The notes under the pieces were generated by a model that worked only from the letters and a program-made list of their open reading frames with translations, ran no database searches and had not been told where the DNA came from. From CAZCDS01 sp964497585 (GTDB lineage Bacteria; Desulfobacterota; Desulfomonilia; Desulfomonilales; Desulfomonilaceae), in the NCBI GenBank assembly GCA_964497585.1, contig CAZCDS010000002.1:201963-265962 (forward strand): a stretch of DNA of 64,000 nucleotides. Reading direction: 5' to 3'. Positions 40,969 through 49,275 of this stretch are shown one piece after another (positions within the stretch are counted from its first letter, which is position 1; every line of letters begins with the position of its first letter). The position numbers and the translations under genes were made by a program.

Positions 40969-42003
40969 ATGTGCATGGTTGTTCGTTTCGGGTTGTGGTT
41001 GGGAGTAGCCTTCATCTTCCTGTGCCCGCTTCTCGCGGGGACGCAGCACGCCGCTGCTGAGCCCTTTGCCAAGGAAGTCCTCCTGAGTCTCCTTCGTCCA
41101 TCAGACCATCCGGGAACCGACAAGAGCAAAATCAGCAACATAGAGAAGATACTATCCGTCCCGCTGACCGCGTCCGGCCGAAAGAAGAGCAGCCGCCCGC
41201 TGGCCTTTGAAGAGCCCCGCACCACCTCAGATCGCGAGTGGGACGTTACCGCTCTTGACCACTTCCGCGCATTTCCTCCTCCCCATGAACTGGCGCCGGG
41301 GATCCCATTTTCTGCGCCCAGTCGCACCTTCGCCCGGATCGCTTCGCTCCAACCTGCGATCCACTCGACGAAGAAGACAGTCACGGATCTGATCGACTCC
41401 GGAGCGAGCGTGGCCTCCGCGGGGAGCCTGGTTCACGATCCACGCTGGGTGTACTCGGCGCTTCAGATCGAGGTAGACCGCTCCAAGTTTACGCTCAAAC
41501 TGATCGGGTTCAGGAAGGATAGGTTCGGAGCGGACCACAGATCGCTCCTCTACGCCTCCAAGGTGGGCCTCGGTTCCGCTGAGTTTCCAACTCCGCGGGG
41601 GAAGTTCTATATAACGAGGATCTACGACGATCATCCGCTCTGGATTCCTCCGGATCGCTGGTGGGCCTGGGGTCAGAGGCCGAGTCATTCAGTCTACGGC
41701 GGGCACATGATGCCCTTTTTCAAGAAACAGTCAGTAAGCGACCCCCGCCCTGTGGACAACGGCCAGGACAAAGTGGCGCCGCGCGTGAAGTTGTTCGACG
41801 CGGGGATGTACCGAATTCACGGGACGGATTCACCGTGGAGTGTGGGATCGAACCAGTCTCATGGCTGCGTCAGGATGAAGAACGAAACCGTTGCGAAGCT
41901 CGTGAACAACCTGAAGATGTATGCCGGAACCACGCACAGGGGCCACTCCGCCAATGGCACGTACGTGGACCTCGCCCGGCCCGTCAAGCTCATCCTCTAC
42001 TGA
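40969..42003 (+). CDS. L,D-transpeptidase (YkuD domain)
   Basis: A 344-residue exported enzyme. A signal peptide (to about residue 30, QHAAAEP) precedes a Ser/Thr/Pro-rich region of about 130 residues. The YkuD catalytic domain begins with ALQIEVDRSKFTLKLIGF, contains SAEFPTPRGKFYITR, and ends with the active-site block YRIHGTD and SHGCVRM with the catalytic Cys and His. These enzymes form 3-3 cross-links in peptidoglycan or attach lipoproteins to it. The spacing between HGT and SHGCVRM is normal. The ATG at 40969 has only a weak GGGG upstream; ATG 40975 in frame is equally possible. It converges on the flippase-like gene with a 14-base gap. Confidence 0.9.
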   Translation: MCMVVRFGLWLGVAFIFLCPLLAGTQHAAAEPFAKEVLLSLLRPSDHPGTDKSKISNIEKILSVPLTASGRKKSSRPLAFEEPRTTSDREWDVTALDHFRAFPPPHELAPGIPFSAPSRTFARIASLQPAIHSTKKTVTDLIDSGASVASAGSLVHDPRWVYSALQIEVDRSKFTLKLIGFRKDRFGADHRSLLYASKVGLGSAEFPTPRGKFYITRIYDDHPLWIPPDRWWAWGQRPSHSVYGGHMMPFFKKQSVSDPRPVDNGQDKVAPRVKLFDAGMYRIHGTDSPWSVGSNQSHGCVRMKNETVAKLVNNLKMYAGTTHRGHSANGTYVDLARPVKLILY

Positions 42004-42017
42004 TATAAGGCGCTTAG

Positions 42018-43067
42018 TTAGCCCTGTCCCCCCCCAGAAGAAGGCTCGTCACCGTTCGCCTCGGTGTCAATCCGCCGGTCGCCGTCTCTGCGGCCAGTGA
42101 GGCGAGTGACGTACAAGAGTCCCGGAATTCCCAACACAAAGGCCCAGAAGAACGACACCACGCGAAACAGGAGTGCGCCGGCGAGGGATCGGGCAGGATC
42201 CAGACCGAAGGTCTGCGGTATCTCTATGACGACCGTGTCGAAAATACCCAGTGAACCAGGGGTGATGGCTACGAGATTTGCGATGTTGCCCAGACTTGAC
42301 GTGATGAGCGAGCCCTCGACGGAAAGCGGCTTTCCGAGCGCACCGTAGATGAAATGGAAGGACCCTGCCAGAGCGAATGCTACTACTAGGAATGAAACGC
42401 TCAACTTTGCCAGGAGCACGCGGTCACGGGTGAGAAGGTGCCAGCAATGCACCGCATCGAAGATGGCCCCGAGAAAACCTCCTCCCTTCCATCGAGCGGG
42501 AGGGGGAAAAAAACTCAGATACAGACAGAGCAGGAACATCGCGGCCGTGAACAGGACGAGCCACCCGAAGAACAGACCGTGGAGAACCCACAGGATAAGC
42601 AGACTCAGCAGCGCCACTGCCGTGTTGATCATCGCTATCAGGATGCCCGTGCCGCCGTAGATTACCGCGAACGACCTGAAATCCAGGTGATGCGCTTTCT
42701 TCAGGTACAGCGCGGAAACGCCTGTGCCGCCTCTCATGGGAATTAGCAGATTTCCCAGACACATCGCCATGGTCAGGGCCAAGAGCTCCACTTTGCCAAG
42801 GGCGAGGTCGAACTCCCGCAGGAACAGCCCGAATTGATATGCGCTCACCAGAAAGGCAAAGAGCACGAAAAAGCCGGCCACTGCCAACTGAGAGAGCGAT
42901 ATCGACGCGGCAAACGCGAAATCATCCTCATGCGCGTACACGTAGTACCCGCAGAGCAGGAGGAATATGCCGACAATGGAATATCCTATCAGTGACTGTG
43001 CGAACGGTCTGCCGCCAGCTTGACCAGCGCGGTCGGACCGCACCTCGTCTCCACGTGAATCGGCCAT
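42018..43067 (-). CDS. Flippase-like membrane protein (UPF0104/LPG synthase TM family)
   Basis: A 349-residue integral membrane protein with about eight transmembrane helices, of the UPF0104 or lysylphosphatidylglycerol-synthase transmembrane family. Diagnostic segments are NLLIPMRGGTGVSALYLKK after helix 3 and NLVAITPGSLGIFDTVV near the C-terminus. The family includes the flippase part of MprF and glycolipid-related proteins. The synthase domain of MprF is absent, so a lipid or polyprenyl-linked substrate translocation role is likely but unproven. The C-terminal 25 residues are polar and disordered. Confidence 0.8.
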   Translation of the reverse strand: MADSRGDEVRSDRAGQAGGRPFAQSLIGYSIVGIFLLLCGYYVYAHEDDFAFAASISLSQLAVAGFFVLFAFLVSAYQFGLFLREFDLALGKVELLALTMAMCLGNLLIPMRGGTGVSALYLKKAHHLDFRSFAVIYGGTGILIAMINTAVALLSLLILWVLHGLFFGWLVLFTAAMFLLCLYLSFFPPPARWKGGGFLGAIFDAVHCWHLLTRDRVLLAKLSVSFLVVAFALAGSFHFIYGALGKPLSVEGSLITSSLGNIANLVAITPGSLGIFDTVVIEIPQTFGLDPARSLAGALLFRVVSFFWAFVLGIPGLLYVTRLTGRRDGDRRIDTEANGDEPSSGGGQG

Positions 43068-43457
43068 GGCGCATAAGGCTTACAACGCGGGACACTGTTC
43101 GTCAATATTGTCTAACGCGCCTCTGCATTGAAGGGCCCCAATCTTGGAAAGACCTTGGCCTCATGACTTTTGCGAAAGATACTATCGAGAATTCTCATGG
43201 ACAGTTCCATTGGATCTCCCCAGACCGATATGCGATAGGCAGGTCCGGAGGAGAGATGAGTCTTCCCGCCGAATCCAGTGGATGACAGCCTTACCGACGC
43301 CCACCGTGCCGTCCAGGCCGACGCCGTAGGGAATTCCAGCACGAACCCACGAGCTGCGACGCGCGGTCAGGGCACATGGATAGCCCAGCCTCCCCCTAGG
43401 GCAATCGGTCATTGTTTGGACACGCGCTCCATGTGGGCGCGCGTGGCAGGCTTCGAG
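43068..43457. other. Intergenic, nothing recognised
   Basis: About 390 bases between two leftward genes. Open frames on both strands show no known motif or ribosome binding site. Confidence 0.35.
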
Positions 43458-43643
43458 CTAATTTCGCATCCAGAGGGGTTCCATCAAGTCCCTCATCTTC
43501 CTGGTGTTTTCCTTGAGCCAGTCCTCCTCGGGAAACCTGTTTACGCCAATTGCGCGGCGGATCTGCTCGGTCAGCGGATGATCGGGGAATTCTTGTACAA
43601 ATCTCTCGTACGTGTATGTAAATTCTTGAAATAGTGACGGCAT
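43458..43643 (-). CDS. Small hypothetical protein (61 aa)
   Basis: A 61-residue, mostly helical, charged protein with several aromatic residues (SLFQEFTYTYERFVQEF, EEDWLKENTRKMRDLMEPLW). There is no membrane segment, Cys pair or known motif. I call it real because GAGGAGG sits 6 bases before the ATG at 43643, an ideal ribosome binding site. It is the last of four small leftward genes with strong ribosome binding sites (43458-45076). Function unknown. Confidence 0.55.
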   Translation of the reverse strand: MPSLFQEFTYTYERFVQEFPDHPLTEQIRRAIGVNRFPEEDWLKENTRKMRDLMEPLWMRN

Positions 43644-43884
43644 GAAGGCCTCCTCGGAGCGTTCGAGTGAAACTCCTTTCAATACAATTTACTATCTTGA
43701 GACCATCATTCTCGGTTTAGGTTCCGCCCCTTAGATACTATTAATAAATAACTTTATTCCTTGAAGAGGGAGAATTTCCAGCGACGGGCTGGAGTCAAAG
43801 CGAGGAGTTGTATCATTTTCGTCCGTCAACGTGATCAGGGGAAGCCATCTGGCTTCAGAGGGCCTCCCCGCGCCGGTTATGCAT

Positions 43885-44100
43885 CTAACTGCCTGAAATT
43901 GGCGAAAACTTGCGTTTCCAGAGAGGGACCTCGGCGTCTCTTGCTTTCCCCTTATTCGCGGGGTCTCCCCATGGAAAATCCCTCTCACCCAGAGCTACTT
44001 CCGCGAGATACGTACCGAGCATCCAACCTCCCCAGAGAGCGAGCGCGGTTGCCGCGAGACCGCCTGTGATCCTTATCGTGCCGAGTAATTTTCTTAACAT
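43885..44100 (-). CDS. Small single-pass membrane protein (71 aa)
   Basis: A 71-residue protein with one hydrophobic helix (residues about 8-33, ITGGLAATALALWGGWMLGTYL) and a polar C-terminal tail ending in basic residues. AAAGGAGG lies 8 bases before the ATG, an ideal ribosome binding site. It lies 64 bases downstream of the DUF1232 gene on the same strand, and both products are membrane proteins, so they probably belong to one transcript. No family recognised. Confidence 0.65.
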   Translation of the reverse strand: MLRKLLGTIRITGGLAATALALWGGWMLGTYLAEVALGERDFPWGDPANKGKARDAEVPLWKRKFSPISGS

Positions 44101-44164
44101 CTGATCGGCCTCCTTTCCGTTTTGCTCTGCGACCGACGCGTAGATTCTTTAGAAAACGGTCCGG

Positions 44165-44512
44165 TCAAAGGTCGAGGACAGGTGCATCCATCGCACGAGC
44201 CTTTTTGTCCAGATAGCTCAGGACAAGCCCAGCGACTGCCACATCGTCGAGCCACCCTACCACCGGAATGAAATCCGGTATCGCGTCGAAAGGCGAAATC
44301 AGATACAGCAGAGCCGCCACCACGAGGATGATATCCCCGGTGGAAGACTGACCGGACATCAAATAATCCTTGAGACGCCGCGCCTTGGCTACCAAGTCCG
44401 AATTCCGCACCCGCTTGATCCACTCGGGAAGCTCTTCCAGGACTTGCGACCGCGTCTTTGGGTCCTGCGCCGCCTTGATCCATTTCGATTTCATGAACTG
44501 TTCGTGTCTCAT
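44165..44512 (-). CDS. DUF1232 (YkvA-like) membrane protein
   Basis: A 115-residue protein with the DUF1232 signature LLYLISPFDAIPDFIPVVGWLDDVAV (residues about 68-93), preceded by a charged N-terminal helix with KARRLKDYLMSG. In this family the Asp-Pro-rich motif lies between two hydrophobic segments. Members are widespread small membrane proteins of unknown role, often near stress or envelope genes. AGAGGA lies 8 bases before the ATG at 44512; ATG 44494 in frame is less well supported. It is part of the leftward small-protein group together with the HTH-membrane protein upstream. Confidence 0.8.
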   Translation of the reverse strand: MRHEQFMKSKWIKAAQDPKTRSQVLEELPEWIKRVRNSDLVAKARRLKDYLMSGQSSTGDIILVVAALLYLISPFDAIPDFIPVVGWLDDVAVAGLVLSYLDKKARAMDAPVLDL

Positions 44513-44653
44513 GGCTGCATCCTCTCTTTCTGTCCATTCATGTTTTGCAAGTTACAATCATGGGTCGGTCGGTTCAGCATCTTTTGCTGCCGGCGATCAC
44601 CTCGAAGGCCCGGCGCGGGTCTTCTTTTCAGCCCGTATGAGTTCGTCAATCCA

Positions 44654-45076
44654 TCATGATTTCGCGCCGGTCTCTTCAAGCTGCTCCAGCTCCGCCTCCT
44701 TCCGGGCCAGGGTCGCGCGCAGAGCTCTGATCTCTTGGAGCCGTTTCTGTTTCTCCCTTTGGGCTTTCTCTGCTTGAATTATTCTCTCCAGTTCCTCTTC
44801 CCTTCCAGCCAACTTCTTTTTCAGGAGGCGGTAGATCCCCAGCCCACTGGCCACTGCAGCCGCGCCGACCGCTATCCCCCCGATTCCCAGGAGAGTCCAC
44901 AGGATCGCGGCCGCGGTGCCGGTCGGTTTTGCCTCTCCTTTGATCCACCTTTGGACGGTCGTCTCGGCAACATTGAGCGTCTGGGCCAACGTGTCCGGAG
45001 TCATGCGCTCCTGTTCGAGAAACTTCCTGATTAACGCCGGGACGTTGGCGTCATATTCTTTTTCAGGAACTGACAT
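44654..45076 (-). CDS. Membrane-anchored HTH protein with coiled coil
   Basis: A 140-residue protein in three parts. Residues about 10-52 look like a Cro/XRE-type HTH (LIRKFLEQERMTPDTLAQTL and NVAETTVQRWIKGEAKPTG). Residues about 56-83 form a hydrophobic helix rich in Ala, Gly and Ile (AAAILWTLLGIGGIAVGAAAVASGL). Residues about 88-136 form a charged coiled coil (AGREEELERIIQAEKAQRE ... LARKEAELEQLEE). An HTH tied to a membrane helix recalls RodZ or one-component membrane regulators, but the domain order and coiled coil differ and no metal or ligand site is seen. GGAGG lies 6 bases before the ATG. It is the first gene of the leftward group, and a repeated TTCCTGCAAT sequence lies in its upstream region. 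Confidence 0.7.
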   Translation of the reverse strand: MSVPEKEYDANVPALIRKFLEQERMTPDTLAQTLNVAETTVQRWIKGEAKPTGTAAAILWTLLGIGGIAVGAAAVASGLGIYRLLKKKLAGREEELERIIQAEKAQREKQKRLQEIRALRATLARKEAELEQLEETGAKS

Positions 45077-45405
45077 CCTAATCCTCCAGGGGTTCCTGCA
45101 ATTTCTGACCTGTTTTTACTTTGCAATCGTTAAGACCGCATCCAATTGTTTTTTGTTCCATAAATTTTCAGCAATTGCATATCTTTGTTTCCTGCAATCG
45201 CTTTTCCCCGTGAATCAGTCCGAGGTTTGCCCTGTGCTCGACTCTGGCTCTGAACAATGGTTGAGATCAGGGCTGCCGCCACTCCAGGCGCCATGGGAGG
45301 CGGCTTGACTTGTGAGCCTTTTGATAAGACAAGAGGAGCGAGCCCCATGCGTGCGAACGCCGGCTCAGATTCTGAAATCAACTCCCGTCGACGGTGGAGG
45401 ACCCC
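45077..45405. promoter_or_regulatory. Divergent regulatory region with repeated TTCCTGCAAT
   Basis: The region between the HTH-membrane gene (leftward) and the CNNM gene (rightward) contains the 10-bp sequence TTCCTGCAAT at 45093-45102 and again at 45189-45198, with a related CAGCAATTGC between them. The copy nearest the HTH gene overlaps its leader. They could be operator half-sites for the HTH protein. No clear promoter hexamers are seen. Confidence 0.35.
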
Positions 45406-46728
45406 ATGGCTTCGTTGCCGATTCTGGCTGCAATCATAGGTATTCTCATATTGATCAACGGGGTGTTCGCTGCAATGGAGATCGCTCTGGTCTCGGTTCC
45501 CCGGGCGAGGCTTGCGCGGTTCGAAAAGGAAGGGAAAAGGGGTGCGTCCACGGCTCTTTCCATTCAGCGGAACATGGACGGATTCTTCGCTGCGGTCCAG
45601 ATCGGCGTGACGTTCGTTGCAACCCTCTCATCTGCTATCGGGGGAGCGTTCGCGGTGGACGCGCTGTCGCCGTTCACCGAGGCTCTGGGGATCTCCTCTT
45701 CCTCGTCGCTGAGCCGGGCGATTCCCATATTGGTCGTGACCGTTACGATCTCCTACATCAGTCTCGTGGTCGGGGAATTGGTCCCCAAGTCGGTAGCCAG
45801 GCGATACCCCGCCAGGATTAGTCTCTTGCTGGCTCCTCTTTTCAGCTTGTTTTCCGCGGTGACCCGTCCCGCGGTTCGCGTATTGACCGCGTCGACGATG
45901 GGCGTATTGCGACTTCTCGGCGTGCCTCGGTCCACGAAGCGTCCGCCGCTGACCACCGAAGAATTCCGAATGATGGCTTCGGAGCTGGTGGAATCGCAAC
46001 AGATACCGTTGCACGTGTACGACATGATTGTCCGGGTGACGAGACTGACGAACATCCGAGTGGAAGACGTGATGATCCCTCGCAGCCGTATGGCTTCGAT
46101 CGTGATCCGGTCCAGCCTGGACGAAGACCTCAGGCGCGAGGCATCCAACGTCATCAGCTCGCAGCCATTCACCGATTATCCCGTCTTCGACGGAGACACC
46201 CAGAAGGTCCTGGGAATTCTCAACCTAAAGGATTTCATGCGTCATCAGGACAGCCCTCACGTGACCCTGTGGCTCAGGAAAGCGTACTACACGGTCCGTG
46301 GACAGCCCTTAAGCAGGGTGCTGGAAGTGATGCAGAAAAAACGATGTCACCTGTTAATGGTGGTGGACGAGCATGGTGTTGTGGACGGAGTCATCACCCT
46401 GGATGACATCCTCGATGAACTCGTGGGCGAGATCGGCGCAGACGCCCTCGGCCGACTTGAGGAGCGCCCGAGGTTGCACCCGGAGTTCGGGATGACGGTG
46501 GACGCTCAAATGACCCTGTTTGAATTGCAGGAGTTTTATTCCCTTTCCCTACCTCCCTCGGCCCACTATTCCACCCTGGCCGGGTTCATTTCAGACCGGA
46601 TGGGGAAAATCCCGGACGAGGGTGACGTGACGGAGTATGAAGGCTGGCGCTTCGAGGTCTCGGTTATGCACGGAAACCGGGTGGAACGGGTTCGTATTTT
46701 GCCTCCAAAAAATCGTGGAAGGGACTGA
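45406..46728 (+). CDS. CNNM/CorC-type membrane protein with CBS pair
   Basis: A 440-residue membrane protein of the HlyC/CorC (CNNM, DUF21) family. Residues about 1-185 hold the DUF21 transmembrane domain (three to four helices, including ISYISLVVGELVPKSVARRYP with the family Glu-Leu-x-Pro-Lys motif). Two CBS domains follow (VEDVMIPRSRMASIVI, and HLLMVVDEHGVVDGVITLDDI). The C-terminal CorC_HlyC domain has the DEGDVTEYEGWRFEV signature. Family members bind adenine nucleotides at the CBS pair and are linked to magnesium or other divalent cation efflux. The ATG at 45406 is chosen because GGAGG lies 5 bases upstream; the longer frame uses GTG at 45394. It is followed after about 20 bases by the tRNA-Gly promoter. 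Confidence 0.88.
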   Translation: MASLPILAAIIGILILINGVFAAMEIALVSVPRARLARFEKEGKRGASTALSIQRNMDGFFAAVQIGVTFVATLSSAIGGAFAVDALSPFTEALGISSSSSLSRAIPILVVTVTISYISLVVGELVPKSVARRYPARISLLLAPLFSLFSAVTRPAVRVLTASTMGVLRLLGVPRSTKRPPLTTEEFRMMASELVESQQIPLHVYDMIVRVTRLTNIRVEDVMIPRSRMASIVIRSSLDEDLRREASNVISSQPFTDYPVFDGDTQKVLGILNLKDFMRHQDSPHVTLWLRKAYYTVRGQPLSRVLEVMQKKRCHLLMVVDEHGVVDGVITLDDILDELVGEIGADALGRLEERPRLHPEFGMTVDAQMTLFELQEFYSLSLPPSAHYSTLAGFISDRMGKIPDEGDVTEYEGWRFEVSVMHGNRVERVRILPPKNRGRD

Positions 46729-46747
46729 AAAAAGGGTCCGAAATTGC

Positions 46748-46776
46748 TTGACACCAGGACCAGGGGTTGTTACGTT
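46748..46776 (+). promoter_or_regulatory. Promoter of tRNA-Gly
   Basis: A perfect TTGACA (46748-46753), preceded by TTGC, is followed after 17 bases by TACGTT (46771-46776), a weak -10. The mature tRNA begins 10 bases later. Confidence 0.5.
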
Positions 46777-46785
46777 TTAAATTGT

Positions 46786-46861
46786 GCGGGCATAGCTCAG
46801 TTGGTAGAGTGCAAGCTTCCCAAGCTTGATGTCGCGGGTTCGAGCCCCGTTGCCCGCTCCA
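46786..46861 (+). tRNA. tRNA-Gly (anticodon CCC)
   Basis: A complete 76-base cloverleaf. The acceptor GCGGGCA pairs with TGCCCGC, the discriminator base is T as expected for glycine, and CCA is encoded. The anticodon stem CAAGC/GCTTG encloses the loop TTCCCAA, giving anticodon CCC, which reads GGG. The T-loop is TTCGAGC. A terminator follows, so it is transcribed as its own unit between the CNNM gene and the rimP operon. Confidence 0.95.
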
Positions 46862-46877
46862 CAGAGTGGTGAAGACC

Positions 46878-46903
46878 ACCCGGGTTCAAGTCCCGGGTTT
46901 TTT
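46878..46903 (+). terminator. Terminator after tRNA-Gly
   Basis: ACCCGGG (46878-46884) and CCCGGGT (46892-46898) form a 7-bp stem followed by a run of six T, separating the tRNA from the rimP-nusA operon. Confidence 0.85.
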
Positions 46904-46973
46904 ATTAACTGGATGACGAGGCGGACCGGTGCTGTGATGCTCCGGAAGATAACACCGCCTGCGCGGAGTTGCA

Positions 46974-47483
46974 TTGGATCGAGAACTGATCACGACGCTC
47001 CGGAAAAGGATCGAGCCCGTACTGGACCCGGAGGGAATCGAGCTGATCGATATCGAGTTTCGTATGGAGAGAGGAAGATGGATTCTGAGGCTCTATATCG
47101 ACACGCCCGGGGGTATAGGACTGAATCACTGCGAACTGGTCAGCCGACAGGTGGGCGCGTTGCTCGACATGGACGACCCTATCGAGCACTCTTATCATCT
47201 GGAGGTCTCTTCACCGGGTATCAACAGGATTCTCAGGAGAGAGAAGGATTTCAGAACCTATGCCGGTTCTCCGGTTCGGATCAAAACACGGCAAAAGCTC
47301 AACGGAAGACGGAATTTCCACGGAATACTCAAGGGAATGGAACATTCAAAGATTATCCTTGAAGTCGACGGAAAACGGATTGAGATCTCCCTGGAAGACC
47401 TGGAGAAGGCTCGGCTGGACCTTCCGGAGACGGAACTGTTCCGCAAGGATCGTCAGAGACGGGGCACAACAGCGGGGGATTGA
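46974..47483 (+). CDS. rimP: Ribosome maturation factor RimP
   Basis: A 169-residue RimP, needed for 30S subunit maturation. The N-terminal domain includes IEPVLDPEGIELIDIEF and RWILRLYIDTPGGIGLNHCELVSRQV. The characteristic LEVSSPGINRILRREKDF follows, and then an SH3-like C-terminal domain (GSPVRIKTRQKLNGRRNFHG). The start is TTG at 46974 with GGAG 5 bases upstream; no in-frame ATG fits. Its stop overlaps the leader of nusA. It is the first gene of the rimP-nusA-rnpM-infB-ylxP-rbfA-nrnA operon, the conserved transcription/translation cluster. Confidence 0.93.
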   Translation: MDRELITTLRKRIEPVLDPEGIELIDIEFRMERGRWILRLYIDTPGGIGLNHCELVSRQVGALLDMDDPIEHSYHLEVSSPGINRILRREKDFRTYAGSPVRIKTRQKLNGRRNFHGILKGMEHSKIILEVDGKRIEISLEDLEKARLDLPETELFRKDRQRRGTTAGD

Positions 47484-47485
47484 CC

Positions 47486-48982
47486 ATGGGTATTAATCTG
47501 AATCGGATGATAGATCAAGTCGCCAAAGAAAAGGGCATACAAAGGGACACGCTTGTGGAGGCCCTGGAGGCCGCTCTGATTTCCGCCGCGAGAAAGAAGT
47601 ACGGAAGTAGAGTCGAACTTGAGGCTCAATATAGCGAAGAGACGGGCGAAGTAGAGGTCTTTCTCTTCAAGGACGTCGTGGAAAAAGTCGAGGACTCAAC
47701 CCTCGAGATTGACCTCGAGACCGCGCGGAGGGAACTCGACGCTGAAGCGGAAATCGGCGACCAGTTGGGCGTCAAAATGGAGACGGACAGCTTCGGGCGA
47801 ATCGCAGCCCAGACAGCCAAGCAGGTGATTATTCAAAAAGTAAAGGACGCGGAACGAGAGAATATCTTTGCCGAATACAAGGACCGCAAAGGTGACGTGG
47901 TCACCGGCATGGTTCAGCGTTTCGAGAAGCGTAATATCATCGTAAATCTCGGTCGCGGGGAGGCAATTCTCCCATACAGCGAACAGATCCCTCGGGAGAA
48001 CTACCGACAGGGTGACAGGATTCGAGCCCTGATCCTCGAAGTCCGTCGCACGCAAAAGGACCCTCAGATTATTCTGTCTCGTTCCAACCCGTTGTTCCTC
48101 GTCAAGCTCTTCGAGCAGGAAGTGCCTGAAATCGCCGAGGGCATCGTCCGGATCATGTGCGCCGCAAGAGAACCCGGGCAGAGGGCTAAAATCGGCGTTC
48201 GATCCTCGGACGCGGACGTGGACCCCGTTGGCGCGTGCGTGGGTATGAAGGGATCGAGAGTCCAGGCTGTCGTCCAGGAGTTGCGCGGAGAAAAAATAGA
48301 CATCATCCCTTGGAACGACGACCCGGCCCACTTCGTCTGCAATGCCCTCCAGCCTGCGGAAATATCCAAGGTCATCATTGACCAGGATGTGAGCACCATG
48401 GAGGTAATTGTCGCGGACGATCAACTCTCGCTGGCCATTGGCAAACGGGGCCAGAATGTCAGACTTGCTGCAAAACTCACCGGCTGGAAGATCGACGTGA
48501 GAAGCGAGTCCAAGGAAGAGAAAATCACTGGCGAGTCTTTCGAACGCCTGATGTCGATCGACAGTATGGATGAAGAGACAGCGACCGTATTGTTCGACCA
48601 GGGGTACCGCACCCCGGAAGATATAGCCAAGGCAACGCTCCCTGAGCTGACCAGCTTCATGGGAATCACCGAAGAAAAAGCTGTGCTGCTTGTCCACGGC
48701 GCGCTCCGATACCTGGCCAATCCGCCCGAAGAACAGCCCGAGGAAGAGGAAGATCTCGAAGCGGAAGCGGCCGAGGCGGAACCGACACAAGGGGAAGAGC
48801 TGGAGGCGGAAACTCAAGATGGAGACGTTGACGTGGAAGGGGCGGAGGAGGAGACTTCGCCTCAAGGACAGGAGGCCGAGGAGGAACAAGCAGAAGAGAT
48901 TGCTGAAGCCACCGACTCGGTATCCGTAGGAGAAGAACCGGTAAGCGAAGAGGAGGGCGTCGAAGACCAGCTCTCGGCATGA
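47486..48982 (+). CDS. nusA: Transcription termination/antitermination factor NusA
   Basis: A 498-residue NusA. The N-terminal RNA polymerase-binding domain (residues about 1-130) is followed by S1 (GDVVTGMVQRFEKRNIIVNLG) and two KH domains (KIGVRSSDADVDPVGACVGMKGSRVQAVVQEL; LAIGKRGQNVRLAAKLTGW). A helix-hairpin-helix-type segment (about 345-415) comes next. The last 80 residues or so are a very Glu/Asp-rich tail (EEDLEAEAAEAEPTQGEEL to EEEGVEDQLSA) that is not part of the standard fold. The ATG at 47486 has GGGGG about 7 bases upstream; ORF start 47480 (TTG) is an alternative. The stop overlaps the rnpM start (ATGA). Confidence 0.95.
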   Translation: MGINLNRMIDQVAKEKGIQRDTLVEALEAALISAARKKYGSRVELEAQYSEETGEVEVFLFKDVVEKVEDSTLEIDLETARRELDAEAEIGDQLGVKMETDSFGRIAAQTAKQVIIQKVKDAERENIFAEYKDRKGDVVTGMVQRFEKRNIIVNLGRGEAILPYSEQIPRENYRQGDRIRALILEVRRTQKDPQIILSRSNPLFLVKLFEQEVPEIAEGIVRIMCAAREPGQRAKIGVRSSDADVDPVGACVGMKGSRVQAVVQELRGEKIDIIPWNDDPAHFVCNALQPAEISKVIIDQDVSTMEVIVADDQLSLAIGKRGQNVRLAAKLTGWKIDVRSESKEEKITGESFERLMSIDSMDEETATVLFDQGYRTPEDIAKATLPELTSFMGITEEKAVLLVHGALRYLANPPEEQPEEEEDLEAEAAEAEPTQGEELEAETQDGDVDVEGAEEETSPQGQEAEEEQAEEIAEATDSVSVGEEPVSEEEGVEDQLSA

Positions 48983-49275
48983 AAAGAGGTCATGTACCGG
49001 TAAGACAGTGCATCGCGTGCAGGAAAAGGCGTCCGAAAGAGCTATTGATCAGACTACAAGCATGCGGCGGCACAGTCCTCCTCTCCGAACCTGGAGAGGC
49101 CGGCCGAGGCAGAGGTTGTTATCTGTGCCCAGCCGAGCGGTGCATTGAGACGGCTCTTAAGAAGGGACGGGTGTCGAGGGCTCTCAAAGGAAATTTCAAG
49201 GTTCTACCGTCCAAGGCGGAAATCATGAGAAGGCTTGAAATAAAGGGGTTAGTGAATGGCGCTGTTGACCGTTGA
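48979..49275 (+). CDS. rnpM: YlxR/RnpM-family RNA-binding protein
   Basis: A 98-residue protein of the YlxR (DUF448) family. The N-terminal RQCIACRKRRPKELLIRL and the GRGRGCYLCP motif with paired Cys are diagnostic. Homologues bind RNA, and the Bacillus protein is reported to modulate RNase P. The ATG overlaps the nusA stop (ATGA), indicating translational coupling, and its end overlaps the infB start by 20 bases. The C-terminal tail is longer and more basic than in the shortest members. Confidence 0.9.
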   Translation: MKRGHVPVRQCIACRKRRPKELLIRLQACGGTVLLSEPGEAGRGRGCYLCPAERCIETALKKGRVSRALKGNFKVLPSKAEIMRRLEIKGLVNGAVDR

